Assembly: GCF_014200605.1 (NCBI RefSeq)
Contig: NZ_JACHCE010000006.1
Location: 248,001-312,000, forward strand
DNA length: 64,000 nucleotides
Reading direction: 5' to 3'
Source: Pedobacter cryoconitis
GTDB taxonomy: Bacteria; Bacteroidota; Bacteroidia; Sphingobacteriales; Sphingobacteriaceae
Made by a program: the position numbers and the translations under genes. Below the pieces are notes generated by a model. That model made no database searches. It was not told the origin of the DNA and saw nothing but the letters and a program-made list of their open reading frames with translations. The number at the start of each line of letters is the position of its first letter. Position 1 is the first letter of the stretch. This document shows positions 1 through 9,195 of the stretch, in pieces.

Positions 1-139
1 CCTCTATTGTTAAAAGAATCCAATATTATATATTTTTTTTAGATTTCTTCCCCTGTTTATGCATATATTAAATGAAGGACAAGATAAATGTCTAGTATTT
101 TAATAGTTCTTTTATTTCAATAAAAACTATATTAGCCCC

Positions 140-1360
140 ATGGACAGCTTCTACAAAAATTATAAAGGGATAATCTGGCTGATAGCTGGCATCATAGCAG
201 GAAGTATAGCTGGTTTAATATTTGGCGAGCGTGTCAAAGTGCTTAAACCAATAGGAGAAATCTTCCTTAATCTTTTGTTCACAGCTGTTATCCCCCTAGT
301 ATTTTTCTCTATTTCTTCAGCAATCGGAAGCCTGAAAGAAACGAATAAACTAAGTAAAATGATGGCTGTCATGGTTTTGGTATTTCTCTCTACTATACTA
401 ATCTCTGCATCGCTGACAATCCTTGCCGTTAAAATATTCCCTGTTCACGAACATATGACCAACACTCCGTTAACAGAAACCATAGTTAAGAAGCCATTTG
501 GAGACCAGATTACACAACTGCTTACAACCAGTGAATTCTTTGAGCTTCTTTCCAGAAAAAGTATGCTGGCTATGATTATATTTTCCGTACTTACCGGTTT
601 CGCAACACTCCGTTCAGGTGAATATGGAGCAGCATTTTCAAATTTTCTGAATGCTGGCAATGAAGTTTTCAAAAATGTATTTATCATTATCATGAAACTG
701 GCACCTGTAGGATTAGGCGCTTATTTTGCCTATCAGGTGGGCGTTTTTGGTCCGCAGCTATTTGGCAATTACGCCAGATCTCTGGGATTGTATTATGGAA
801 CAGGAGCTTTCTATTTCGTTTTTATTTTTACCTTTTACGCTTTTATAGCAGGTGGTGTGAAAGGCATAAAAAAATACTGGAACAACAATATTATTCCATC
901 AGCCACTGCAATAGGTACCTGTAGCAGCATTGCGAATATACCTGCTAATTTAGATGCCGCGGAAAAAATTGGTATTCCTGGTTATATAGCTAATGTAACA
1001 ATTCCATTGGGTGCAACTCTGCATAAAGACGGATCAAGTATTTCATCCATCATTAAAATGGCCGTTGTATTTGCCATGTTCGGCAAAGGCTTTGATAATA
1101 TGGAAACGATAATGATTGCTCTGGGTATGACTGTATTGGTCAGTATTGTCGAAGGGGGTATTCCTAATGGGGGTTATGTAGGTGAATTACTTTTTATTTC
1201 CGCTTATGGTTTTCCTCCCGAAGCTTTGCCACCGGCGATGATCATCGGAACATTAGTAGATCCGATGGCCACCTTATTAAATTCAACCGGCGATACCGTA
1301 GCTGCAATGTTAGTTGCAAGATTTACGGAAGGTAAAAAATGGCTTTCTACAAAGGCATAA
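140..1360 (+). CDS. DAACS-family dicarboxylate/amino acid:cation symporter
   Basis: Inner-membrane secondary transporter of the SDF/DAACS family (PF00375), 406 aa, which is the usual length. The hallmarks are in order: a serine-rich hairpin 1 (GTCSSIANIP, about 259-268), the TM7 region (GATLHKDGSS, about 291-300), hairpin 2 (EGGIPNGG, about 338-345) and TM8 (DPMATLLNSTGD, 374-385). The TM8 acidic residues and N381 match the substrate and sodium sites known from GltPh. The Arg that in GltPh (R397) binds the side-chain carboxylate of aspartate is Ala377 here, so glutamate or aspartate is not a safe substrate call. The gene stands alone. Its 3' end overlaps the convergent downstream gene by 14 bp. 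The family is certain; the substrate is unknown. Confidence 0.93.
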   Translation: MDSFYKNYKGIIWLIAGIIAGSIAGLIFGERVKVLKPIGEIFLNLLFTAVIPLVFFSISSAIGSLKETNKLSKMMAVMVLVFLSTILISASLTILAVKIFPVHEHMTNTPLTETIVKKPFGDQITQLLTTSEFFELLSRKSMLAMIIFSVLTGFATLRSGEYGAAFSNFLNAGNEVFKNVFIIIMKLAPVGLGAYFAYQVGVFGPQLFGNYARSLGLYYGTGAFYFVFIFTFYAFIAGGVKGIKKYWNNNIIPSATAIGTCSSIANIPANLDAAEKIGIPGYIANVTIPLGATLHKDGSSISSIIKMAVVFAMFGKGFDNMETIMIALGMTVLVSIVEGGIPNGGYVGELLFISAYGFPPEALPPAMIIGTLVDPMATLLNSTGDTVAAMLVARFTEGKKWLSTKA

Positions 1361-2159
1361 AACCATTTTCGATATTATCATCATGTAATCCGATTACAGA
1401 ATAGTGTCTTGGCAGATACCATGTAACCGTTTGCATCATATTTCTATAGTGAGTTTCTGTTTCAAAACGATCCGGAGTAATATTAAAAGCCAGATCCTGC
1501 TTCAATTCCTCTCCAATCTTGCGTGCCATCAACAGGACTTTAGGCCCTTCTATACCATTCAGTTCAAAGAAGTCCTTTAATAATTTTCTGGTTTCAGATG
1601 GAAGTATAGTTTCTGCAGGTTGTCCGACCATAATTTCTTCACCCTCAGCAACTACTTCTTCGGTACTGCTGCTAATGCTGAACTGACTGTCTTCTGCTGT
1701 GAAGAAACTACCATTCAAATGATAGTTTAAGAGATCTCCATAAGATAATACCCAGTCTGGCTGCCCTTCTCCAGGATTAATTACCACACCGTATCCTCTT
1801 TCCAGCAGGAAATCACTAATCATTCTTTCAATATAAAAAGATTGGTACTCTTCACCTGGTTCAGGAACAAATAATTGAAAATAAGGGAAACCATCTGGCC
1901 CGGCTATAATCTGTGGTGTACCGCATCGCAGACTCGCAAGAGGCAAATCAGCCAGAAAGCGGCTTACCCAGTCTTCGTCCCTTTGCTCCATTGGTACAGC
2001 TAAAAGTACAGAAAGCATCTGTGTTTTTTCTAAATCTCCAAGATACTCTTCAGGCACCTTTTGTTTTTCTGATTTAACAACAGACTCTGTTCCAACAACT
2101 TTCCCAGTTTCCGTTTCCTTTGCTGCATCAGTCTTTTTGAAAATATCGAATAATCCCAT
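1347..2159 (-). CDS. Conserved hypothetical cytosolic protein
   Basis: I do not recognise a family. The start was set at the ATG that gives MGLFDIFKK; a longer frame to 2204 would need TTG and adds unlikely sequence. The 270-residue product has no signal peptide or membrane segment. It begins with a short amphipathic, Lys-rich stretch, has a low-complexity charged linker (about residues 10-35), then a mixed alpha/beta body rich in acidic residues. The C-terminal part contains TPDRFETETHYRNMM and ends in GFMPL. It is convergent with the symporter gene, and no functional link between the two is visible. Confidence 0.7.
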   Translation of the reverse strand: MGLFDIFKKTDAAKETETGKVVGTESVVKSEKQKVPEEYLGDLEKTQMLSVLLAVPMEQRDEDWVSRFLADLPLASLRCGTPQIIAGPDGFPYFQLFVPEPGEEYQSFYIERMISDFLLERGYGVVINPGEGQPDWVLSYGDLLNYHLNGSFFTAEDSQFSISSSTEEVVAEGEEIMVGQPAETILPSETRKLLKDFFELNGIEGPKVLLMARKIGEELKQDLAFNITPDRFETETHYRNMMQTVTWYLPRHYSVIGLHDDNIENGFMPL

Positions 2160-2525
2160 GTAATATAAAATTGCTAACCCGTCAGGTGTATCCTTTAAGC
2201 GCAACCCAAATTTAACAAAATATAGATAAATAGGGCGCTAATTGTACATATTGTATCAATATCCTGGTTCTCTTCAGAATAAAATTCTTTAAAAGTGCCA
2301 TTCAGATCTTCATTAGATTTTGGAAAGCCGATTGAGTATTAGCGTATAAGCAGGAGATAAATCCGTATCAGCAAAGAAATAGCAGCTTGTTTATGATCTG
2401 AATGGCATAACTAATTTACAGGTAAATCCGCTTCTAAAACAGGGCCAGCTGACTCAAAATCAATCAGGCAGGATTATAGCAATTTTTCAGGAAAGCCGTA
2501 TGTGTTTATTTATTAACTTTGGATT
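2160..2525. other. Gene-free stretch between divergent genes
   Basis: This 366-bp spacer separates two divergently transcribed genes and should hold both promoters. I found no paired TTTG and TAnnTTTG elements, no riboswitch-like fold and no strong inverted repeat. On the minus strand, short open frames (up to about 40 codons) can be read but they resemble nothing I know and lack a start codon. Confidence 0.5.
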
Positions 2526-3341
2526 ATGAGTAAATTCTTTTTATCAGAGCTCCATATTTATCCCATAAAATCTCTTGCAGGTATTAGTCTGACAGAATCA
2601 CTTATCGAAGAAAAGGGTCTGAAATATGACCGGAGATGGATGCTGATTGACAATGAAGGCACGTTTATCAGTCAGCGTAAATATCCAGGATTAGCTTTAC
2701 TCCAAATCAGTTTGGGAGAAGAAGAAATGACAATTACCCATAAAAACAATCCTCTGCAAACCATTTCTTTTTCTTACGGGACCAATACAGGTCAGCACAT
2801 TGCCGTCAGCGTCTGGGGTACAGCATGCACTGGCATCGAAGTCAGTATAGCTGTCAGCAAATGGTTTTCGGAATTTCTAAAGACAGATGCCCGTTTAGTG
2901 CAGATGCCAGAATCCGAAAGAAGGCTTGTTGATCCCCGGTATGCAACAAATAATGAAATAGTAAGTTTTGCAGATGGCTATCCCTGCCTGATTATTAGCC
3001 AGGCCTCATTAGATGGACTAAACGACCGTCTTAACGATAGGGTGCCAATGGATCGTTTCCGGCCTAATTTTGTCTTTACCGGAGGAGAACCTCATATAGA
3101 AGATAACTTTGACACCTTTTCTATTGGGGACTTATCTTTTAAAGCAGTAAAACCATGTTCCAGATGTGTGATGATTACTGTAGATCAGCAGAAAGCCACC
3201 AAAAGTGCCGAGCCTCTGAAAACTCTTGCAGGCTACCGCACTATAAACAAGAAAATAATGTTTGGCCAAAACCTTGTCCATAAAGGCTCCGGTACTATCC
3301 GTGTTGGTGATCAGCTTGAGGTGAAGGAATGGAAAGTTTAA
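2526..3341 (+). CDS. MOSC domain-containing protein (YcbX/mARC-like)
   Basis: Predicted cytosolic molybdenum-cofactor-binding oxidoreductase domain protein, 271 aa. Residues 1-120 resemble the MOSC N-terminal beta-barrel domain (IYPIKSLAGIS near the start, then YDRRWMLID), and about 125-270 the MOSC domain. The conserved Cys motif KPCSRCVMITVD lies near residues 208-219; in YcbX and mARC this Cys-containing motif holds the sulfurated Mo cofactor. E. coli YcbX has an extra C-terminal 2Fe-2S ferredoxin domain; this protein ends before it, so it would need a separate electron donor. The 3' end overlaps the convergent cobC gene by 47 bp. The physiological substrate is unknown. Confidence 0.85.
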   Translation: MSKFFLSELHIYPIKSLAGISLTESLIEEKGLKYDRRWMLIDNEGTFISQRKYPGLALLQISLGEEEMTITHKNNPLQTISFSYGTNTGQHIAVSVWGTACTGIEVSIAVSKWFSEFLKTDARLVQMPESERRLVDPRYATNNEIVSFADGYPCLIISQASLDGLNDRLNDRVPMDRFRPNFVFTGGEPHIEDNFDTFSIGDLSFKAVKPCSRCVMITVDQQKATKSAEPLKTLAGYRTINKKIMFGQNLVHKGSGTIRVGDQLEVKEWKV

Positions 3342-3846
3342 AAACTTCTGCCATACCAATCTTCAATGCAAAAGAATCCTTTAACGTTATCTGATTATAA
3401 TGTGCCAGAATTATGCGTATGACACCGCCATGGGTTACGATCCCCACATTTTTGTAAGGCTGCTTTAAAAGCTCTTCTAAAAACAATAAAACTCTTTTTT
3501 GCATCTCCAGCATAGTCTCCCCGTTAGGCGGAGCCCCATTCACAAAATCTTTCATCCAGAGCTCACATTCATCCCGGTCTACGGTATCCCAGGTATCACC
3601 TTCCCAATCTCCAAAATTCAATTCATATAATGCTTCACTTTCCTGGTAAACAGGAGAAATTTCAGCAGCCAGCACTTTACACCTGAAAGAAGGACTTGAA
3701 TATACAATAACCAGATCTGAAGGGATCTGTTCCATAATATGATCTTTCTCTTTCGTAAAACTATCAGCAAGCGGGACATCCAATCTGCCATAGATCAACC
3801 CTTTTTTAATTAAAGGGGTAGTATGCCTGATCAGATAAATTTCCAT
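3295..3846 (-). CDS. cobC: Alpha-ribazole phosphatase (histidine phosphatase family)
   Basis: Last gene of the cobalamin operon. It is predicted to dephosphorylate alpha-ribazole 5'-phosphate or adenosylcobalamin 5'-phosphate in nucleotide loop assembly. The 183-aa protein has the phosphoglycerate-mutase-like signature RHTTP at residues 7-11 (catalytic His8), the acidic motif ELNFGDWEGD, and the second His in VTHGGVIR. The start overlaps the end of cobS by 16 bp, a sign of translational coupling. Family membership is clear from the motifs; the exact substrate is inferred from position beside cobS and cobT. Confidence 0.87.
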   Translation of the reverse strand: MEIYLIRHTTPLIKKGLIYGRLDVPLADSFTKEKDHIMEQIPSDLVIVYSSPSFRCKVLAAEISPVYQESEALYELNFGDWEGDTWDTVDRDECELWMKDFVNGAPPNGETMLEMQKRVLLFLEELLKQPYKNVGIVTHGGVIRIILAHYNQITLKDSFALKIGMAEVFKLSIPSPQADHQHG

Positions 3847-4628
3847 ATCAGAATATAAGATAAATAAATTATCACCTCAGTAAGCTGCTGTACGGCTCCC
3901 AGACAATCTCCCGTATATCCACCTATCCATTTCTTAAAATAGGCGCCCAGATATAAACTAAAAAGTAATACAGGAACAATAATCATTAATAAAACTGGTT
4001 GTGCCAGATAGACTGTCAAAGCGACCAGGGGTATTAAAGTAAAAATACCCGCTGCAATAAGGTTTACCTGCCTGCCCTTTTCTACTGCCCCGCTGGCTTT
4101 ACTTTCTTCAATACGTGCATAGCTATGGTTAAAAACTACCGTTATTGCTGCAAAGCGGCTTAGTGAATGCGCTACAATAAACAAACCAATGGTTGTTATC
4201 GTATTGGCATAAATGAATGTTTCTGTAAATAACTGCAGTAATGCTGCAAACTTAAGTCCCATCAGCAAAAGAAGCCCGACTACACCATAGGTACCAAGAC
4301 GGCTGTCTTTCATAATCAGCAGGATCTTTTCTTTTGCCCATCCGCCTCCAAAACCATCACAGACATCAGCAAAACCATCCTCGTGAAAAGCACCGGTTAA
4401 TAATACCGAAGCCACCATCGCTAACAGCACAGCAATAGTTTCACCAAATAAATAAGCAGTACCCATAAAAACAATGGCAGTAATCATCCCAACAATCCAG
4501 CCTACTACAGGCAAATACCGAATTGAATCAGGCAAACTATGTGCATTATTCTGATGTATAGAAGCAGGTGCAGGTAATCTTGAATAAAATGATAATGCTG
4601 TAAAGAAAAGCTTTAATTCTTTGTTCAT
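3831..4628 (-). CDS. cobS: Adenosylcobinamide-GDP ribazoletransferase
   Basis: Integral membrane enzyme (265 aa) that joins adenosylcobinamide-GDP with alpha-ribazole (phosphate) to give adenosylcobalamin (phosphate). The N-terminal FFTALSFYSRLPAP motif and the Asp-rich FHEDGFADVCDGFGGG loop (about 80-96) are family hallmarks, and at least five hydrophobic segments follow. A second Asp-containing motif (GGYTGDCLGAVQQ) near the C-terminus is also typical. The start codon overlaps the cobT stop by one base (TGATG). Confidence 0.95.
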   Translation of the reverse strand: MNKELKLFFTALSFYSRLPAPASIHQNNAHSLPDSIRYLPVVGWIVGMITAIVFMGTAYLFGETIAVLLAMVASVLLTGAFHEDGFADVCDGFGGGWAKEKILLIMKDSRLGTYGVVGLLLLMGLKFAALLQLFTETFIYANTITTIGLFIVAHSLSRFAAITVVFNHSYARIEESKASGAVEKGRQVNLIAAGIFTLIPLVALTVYLAQPVLLMIIVPVLLFSLYLGAYFKKWIGGYTGDCLGAVQQLTEVIIYLSYILIWKFI

Positions 4629-5632
4629 CAGGATTTATTAGTTATTTCGGCACTTTGAAAACTTGCCATCTCATTCAGAAAGTTTACCGCACTTTTTAAC
4701 AAAGGGTAAGCTAATGCACAACCTGTCCCTTCCCCCAGCCTGAGATGAAGTCCCAGCAATGGTTTTGCATCCAGGTATGACAACAAATAACGATGCCCTT
4801 TTTCTTCCGACTCATGGCAGAATACAGCGTTATTTTTTATACGCTGATCAATACCATAAGCACATAGATAAGCTACTGTTGCAATGAACCCATCTACCAT
4901 AATTATCATTTTTCTTTTTGCCGCAGCCAGCATGGCACCAGTCATTTCAAGCAACTCAAATCCACCAAAGTGTGCCATTAATTCATAAATATCACTGTCC
5001 CCTTTATAATTCGCAATTGCCTGTTCCAGTATTTGTTGCTTTTTAAGCAGCTGTATATCATTCAAACCTGTTCCTCTGCCTATACAATCAGCAATTGGCA
5101 AATCACAAAGTAAACTCATTAATACCGCAGCACTTGAAGTGTTACCTATCCCCATCTCTCCAAAACCAATTACATTACAGCCCTTTGCAGCAATTTCTAC
5201 TACAACTTCTTCGCCTTTTAACAAACAGAGCTTTGCCTGTGCTATAGTCATTGCCGGCCCATCCAGAAATGAAGCCGTGCCTTTAGCAATTTTTCCATCG
5301 CCTAATGGCAAGCCATCTTCAAAATCATAATTTACTCCCGCATCCACAACTTGAAGATTGATTGCATGCTGTCTGCAAAAAACATTAATAGCAGCCCCGC
5401 CGTTGAGGAAATTCAAAACCATTTGCCGGGTTACTTCCTGAGGAAAAGCACTCACCCCTTCGCGGGCAATTCCATGATCTGCTGCAAAAACTACCAGATG
5501 AGGATTGATTAATTGCGGATTTGTTGTTTCCAGTATTTCTCCTATCTGCAAAGCAAGATCTTCCAGCATACCTAAAGATCCGGGCGGTTTAGTTTTATTA
5601 TCAATTAATACTTTTAAATCTTCAGTGATCAT
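4628..5632 (-). CDS. cobT: Nicotinate-nucleotide--dimethylbenzimidazole phosphoribosyltransferase
   Basis: Makes alpha-ribazole 5'-phosphate from nicotinate mononucleotide and a lower-ligand base. The 334-aa length is typical. Visible signatures are KPPGSLGMLEDLA near the N-terminus, FAADHGIAREGVSAFP, GEMGIGNTSSAAVL, and the catalytic-Glu region LRLGEGTGCALAYPLL close to the C-terminus. It lies 35 bp after cobU and overlaps cobS by one base. No bluB is present in the window, so the base may be imported or made elsewhere. Confidence 0.96.
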   Translation of the reverse strand: MITEDLKVLIDNKTKPPGSLGMLEDLALQIGEILETTNPQLINPHLVVFAADHGIAREGVSAFPQEVTRQMVLNFLNGGAAINVFCRQHAINLQVVDAGVNYDFEDGLPLGDGKIAKGTASFLDGPAMTIAQAKLCLLKGEEVVVEIAAKGCNVIGFGEMGIGNTSSAAVLMSLLCDLPIADCIGRGTGLNDIQLLKKQQILEQAIANYKGDSDIYELMAHFGGFELLEMTGAMLAAAKRKMIIMVDGFIATVAYLCAYGIDQRIKNNAVFCHESEEKGHRYLLSYLDAKPLLGLHLRLGEGTGCALAYPLLKSAVNFLNEMASFQSAEITNKS

Positions 5633-5667
5633 ATCCTGCTATCAAATTAATACGCTATAATAAATTA

Positions 5668-6174
5668 TCATTTCTTCAGAAACAAAGGAAGTCCAGAGAC
5701 CATAAATATTGCTTCATCTGCTTTAGAAGCAGTATATTGATTGGCCCAGCCTTGCAAATCAACAAATTTCCTTCCTACAGGTGTATCTGCATGCAGCCCC
5801 ATTCCCAGCTCATTGGAAATAATGATAAAAGTACCTGGAATTTTGATAAGCTGATCTATCTCTTCTTTAAAATCAGCTAAAGCCAGTTCTATATCATTAT
5901 CCCTGTCCATAAAGAGATTTGTTAACCACAAGGTTACACAATCAATTACTACATAACGCCCCTGTATGGGTAAAAGATGAAGATGACGATAAGCCTCAAA
6001 ATTTGTCCACTCCGCCCCACGATCATGCTGATGTCTGATTACTCTTTCCTTGAAATCTTCGTCCCATATTTTGGCCGTAGCCACATAAACCGGATCATTA
6101 CAAAGCTCTTTCGCACGTTGCTGTGCATAACCACTTTTACCGCTTCTTACTCCCCCTGTGATAAAAATCAGCAT
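5668..6174 (-). CDS. cobU: Bifunctional adenosylcobinamide kinase / adenosylcobinamide-phosphate guanylyltransferase
   Basis: Phosphorylates adenosylcobinamide and transfers GMP to give adenosylcobinamide-GDP, the substrate of CobS. At 168 aa it is near the family norm of about 170-180. It has the P-loop GGVRSGKS (7-14), the HDRGAEW segment that contains the histidine used for guanylylation in this family, and the C-terminal signature GMGLHADTPVGRKFVDLQG followed by NQ. It starts 2 bp after the pduO stop. Confidence 0.95.
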   Translation of the reverse strand: MLIFITGGVRSGKSGYAQQRAKELCNDPVYVATAKIWDEDFKERVIRHQHDRGAEWTNFEAYRHLHLLPIQGRYVVIDCVTLWLTNLFMDRDNDIELALADFKEEIDQLIKIPGTFIIISNELGMGLHADTPVGRKFVDLQGWANQYTASKADEAIFMVSGLPLFLKK

Positions 6175-6176
6175 AT

Positions 6177-6770
6177 TTATGGCTTTACTACCGGATCTGC
6201 ATTTTTAAACCTTTTATAAAGAAACAACTGCCATTTCTCTTCTGCAACACCTGCTTTATCCATTTCTGCCCTTGAAAGGGTAAAAAATAAATCAGATAAA
6301 CGATTAATATATGCTGGTATGGTCTCATCCACTTCATCTGCCTTAATTAAACTGACCAATCTTCTTTCACCTCTGCGCATTTGTGTTCTTACCATATGGC
6401 AAAGTGCAGAAATTTCATTTCCGCCTGGCAGAATAAAGTAGTCAGAAGGATGGGTCATTGCATTTTCAAGTTCATCAATCCAGCTTTCGCAAAATACAGG
6501 GCCATCAACAGGCATCGGATTAGTATTAATCTTCACTGTATCAGAAGGACGTGCCAGGTGTGACATCATATCCATCAGATCTTTCTGAATTTTATGCAGG
6601 TTACTTTGCCATTCATGTGTATGTCCTAACTTCACCCTCAGCATCCCTATGGTAGAATTCACTTCATCGAGCGTACCGATACATTCTACCCGCACATCAT
6701 CCTTAGACACGCGTTTACCCCCAAAAAGACCTGTAGTTCCTTTATCTCCTTTTTTAGTATATATCTTCAT
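6177..6770 (-). CDS. pduO: PduO-type cob(I)alamin/cob(I)yrinic acid a,c-diamide adenosyltransferase
   Basis: Transfers the adenosyl group of ATP to the cobalt of a reduced corrinoid. The 197-aa protein begins with the ATP-binding motif MKIYTKKGDKGTTGLFGG and carries ECIGTLDEVNSTIG and the later MRRGERRL and YINRLSDLFF motifs of PF01923. An upstream frame to 6839 would add 23 residues unlike the family, so the ATG that gives MKIYT is chosen. It is 193 bp downstream of the TonB receptor gene. A strong hairpin lies in that gap, so the salvage genes may be expressed less than the transport genes. Confidence 0.93.
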   Translation of the reverse strand: MKIYTKKGDKGTTGLFGGKRVSKDDVRVECIGTLDEVNSTIGMLRVKLGHTHEWQSNLHKIQKDLMDMMSHLARPSDTVKINTNPMPVDGPVFCESWIDELENAMTHPSDYFILPGGNEISALCHMVRTQMRRGERRLVSLIKADEVDETIPAYINRLSDLFFTLSRAEMDKAGVAEEKWQLFLYKRFKNADPVVKP

Positions 6771-6902
6771 TTGAATAATTTTAAATAAGGCTTTACAGCC
6801 GATATTTTGGTTTGACCGGCAACAACACAATTTTAACAAATAAATTTAAAGGATGTTTAAATAGCAAGCTTAATATTCTCCGGTATAAACTGAACAAACG
6901 TA

Positions 6903-6940
6903 TATTGCCCCTCAAATACGCCTGAATTTGAGGGGCAATA
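6903..6940 (-). terminator. Intra-operon hairpin between btuB-like gene and pduO
   Basis: Two perfect 15-base arms (TATTGCCCCTCAAAT and its complement) enclose an 8-base loop. The position, just after the receptor stop codon, suggests a partial terminator or an RNA-stabilising 3' end. In the minus direction no clean U-run follows. Instead a TACGTTTG element (minus strand, 6902-6895) resembles a Bacteroidetes -7 box, but without a well-spaced -33 box. Confidence 0.6.
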
Positions 6941-6963
6941 CAACTAATATCCTTTCACATTTT

Positions 6964-9153
6964 TTAGAAACTAATATTATATCTCAGAGAGAAATTTCTT
7001 CCTGCAAGATTAAAACCACGTTTCTCATAGTAATTTTCGTCCGTGATGTTATTCATCAGGAAAGTAACTGTATGTCTTTTTTTATAAGTATAACTTGCTG
7101 CAAAATCAGCTACCATAAAATCAGGATAAACAATCTCAGGATATTTAGGATCATTAAAATCCGTATCCTTACGTTTACCTGCATACCTGGCACTTAATCT
7201 TAAGTCAAGCCCTTTCAGGTTATTAAATTCAAAACCATAACTGGAAGTAAAGTCTGGCACATTATAAATGTCCTTAACAGATTCACTACCGTCTGCTAAA
7301 ATAGTAACTTCTTTAGCTTTGGCCGATTTAGTCGCATTACCAAAAACTTTTAAAGAATAATTTTTTGCAGCTAATGTTCCGAAATCCCAGGCAAGCTCAG
7401 CTTCAAAACCATCAATATTTGCTTTATTAGCATTCACATATGTCATACGGGTGCCGATAGGAAAACCGCCCGGCGTAGTTTCTGTTGGAACAGGTACACT
7501 CGTTTTAGTCGTAATCCTATCTTTCACATAGGTATTATAATAAGTAAAATCGGCAGTCAGTCCCCATTCAGGTTTGCTGAATCTTAAGCCTGCATCCCAC
7601 GAGATACTGTTCTCATTTTTCAAATCCGGATTTCCCTGGATAACACTTGCTTTGCCATTAGTGATTTTTTCAGAGTAACCAGCTACATTATAAGCATCGG
7701 GTGTTACAAAGGCACGACCTGTGGTTGCATGTACAGTAAATAGCTTACTAATGGCATATTGAGCAGCTAAACTCGGACTAAAAAAAGGATTAGTCTTTTT
7801 ACCGCCAGTATAAGTAGTCAACAAAGGAGTCTGCATTACATTGTAAGTAATCAGATCTAAACGTACACCTGGATTAACAACCAGTTTATTATCCAGAAAG
7901 TTAAGTTGTCCCTGGATATACCCCGCAGCAGAAGAAAGGCTGTAATTAGGAGAATATGGAGCTGATTCAGAACCATCAGGATTAAACGATTGTGAACGTG
8001 TAGATGCGTAACTGTAATCTACACCGAAAATCAAGGTATGTTTACCCAGCTGGTAAGCATCTTTTGCCTGTATTCCCTTCCAGCTTGTAGAACTTTTATA
8101 AGAAGCATAAGGCGCAAGCAGACCATTCACAGAAAGCAGGGTATTGTTTAAATTGTTCTCTTGTGAGGTATATCCCTTTAAAGTTAAATGATGCTGATCT
8201 ACATCACCTGAAAGTGTAGCTTCTTCATTATGACGCTCAATATCTTTTGTACTTGGCTGTCCGTTTCCGTAAAATATATCGCTTGGCGATTCTACATTTT
8301 TTGCAGCAAAACGTTCGCCTCTTACATCAAGCCTCCAGTTTGCATCGAACTGGTAGCCCAATCTCAAACTTCCTGTATTGTAGTTAAGCTTTGTATAATC
8401 TCGTCTTAAGCCATCAGAACGCTTATCGTCCATTTCAACTGGTCCGTCAGTATAGTTATAAAGCGCAGTGTTGGCACCAAGCATTTTTCTAAACAGATTG
8501 CCCTTACCTAACTTCATATTTTTAGCCCTGTCGAAATTCAGGAAAGACAAATCGAAGTCTAGTTTTTTACTAATATTCCCACCAGCAGAAGCGCCCAGCT
8601 GTGTTGTTTCATAAGATCCATATTCTGCAAACACATTTCCATGAATGTCACCTGAGGATTTTTTAGTGATAATATTTACAACCCCACCCATTGCTGATGC
8701 ACCATATAAGGCAGAAGCAGGTCCTTTAAGCACTTCAATACGCTCAATATCAGAAGGATTAATCGTTGAAATACTTACCGTACCAGCCGGACGGCCATCA
8801 ACCAGTAAAAGCGACCGTTGGTTTAACCCGCTTGCCTGTGGCCTAAAGCCACGAATGCCAATACCAGAAGACAAGCCCGGGTATTGGATAATACTTACAG
8901 ATGAGTTTTTCTTTAAAAGATCAGTCACTTCCAGAGAGGGGGTCATATCTATTACCGCTTTAGTAATTACTGTCATACTCTGCGGTACATTACTTCTTTT
9001 AACTTCAGTTCTTGAAGAAGTGATAACCACTTCGTCCAGTGCATTAGTTCTAATAGAATCAGCTTTTTTTTCCTGTGCTATAGCCGGACAGCTGAGTAAA
9101 ACCGTACCTATGAGCAGGTTTTTAAATGATAATAAAGGTAAATTTTTATGCAT
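6964..9153 (-). CDS. btuB: TonB-dependent outer membrane receptor, BtuB-like
   Basis: Predicted outer-membrane channel for cobalamin or other corrinoids. The 729-aa protein has a signal peptide (cleavage after about residue 26, ending PAIAQ), a TonB-box-like DEVVITSS segment, a plug domain with SLLLVDGRPAGTVS and VLKGPASALYGASAMGG, and a beta-barrel ending in a C-terminal Phe (NISF). It lacks the N-terminal CarboxypepD_reg-like domain of SusC-type receptors. The corrinoid assignment rests on its place in the riboswitch operon, 42 bp behind the ABC ATPase gene. The receptor family is certain. Confidence 0.88.
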   Translation of the reverse strand: MHKNLPLLSFKNLLIGTVLLSCPAIAQEKKADSIRTNALDEVVITSSRTEVKRSNVPQSMTVITKAVIDMTPSLEVTDLLKKNSSVSIIQYPGLSSGIGIRGFRPQASGLNQRSLLLVDGRPAGTVSISTINPSDIERIEVLKGPASALYGASAMGGVVNIITKKSSGDIHGNVFAEYGSYETTQLGASAGGNISKKLDFDLSFLNFDRAKNMKLGKGNLFRKMLGANTALYNYTDGPVEMDDKRSDGLRRDYTKLNYNTGSLRLGYQFDANWRLDVRGERFAAKNVESPSDIFYGNGQPSTKDIERHNEEATLSGDVDQHHLTLKGYTSQENNLNNTLLSVNGLLAPYASYKSSTSWKGIQAKDAYQLGKHTLIFGVDYSYASTRSQSFNPDGSESAPYSPNYSLSSAAGYIQGQLNFLDNKLVVNPGVRLDLITYNVMQTPLLTTYTGGKKTNPFFSPSLAAQYAISKLFTVHATTGRAFVTPDAYNVAGYSEKITNGKASVIQGNPDLKNENSISWDAGLRFSKPEWGLTADFTYYNTYVKDRITTKTSVPVPTETTPGGFPIGTRMTYVNANKANIDGFEAELAWDFGTLAAKNYSLKVFGNATKSAKAKEVTILADGSESVKDIYNVPDFTSSYGFEFNNLKGLDLRLSARYAGKRKDTDFNDPKYPEIVYPDFMVADFAASYTYKKRHTVTFLMNNITDENYYEKRGFNLAGRNFSLRYNISF

Positions 9154-9195
9154 ATAATTTAATATTGGTGTGCAATCGGATAGTGGATCGGAATA

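Noticed and set aside
2205-2400. Open minus-strand stretches that might be gene remnants
   Set aside because: Frames of up to about 40 codons without start codons and without recognisable similarity; chance in AT-rich DNA is enough.
8645-9157. 170-codon plus-strand frame opposite the BtuB-like gene
   Set aside because: Antisense shadow of a clear receptor coding region, with no recognisable domain.
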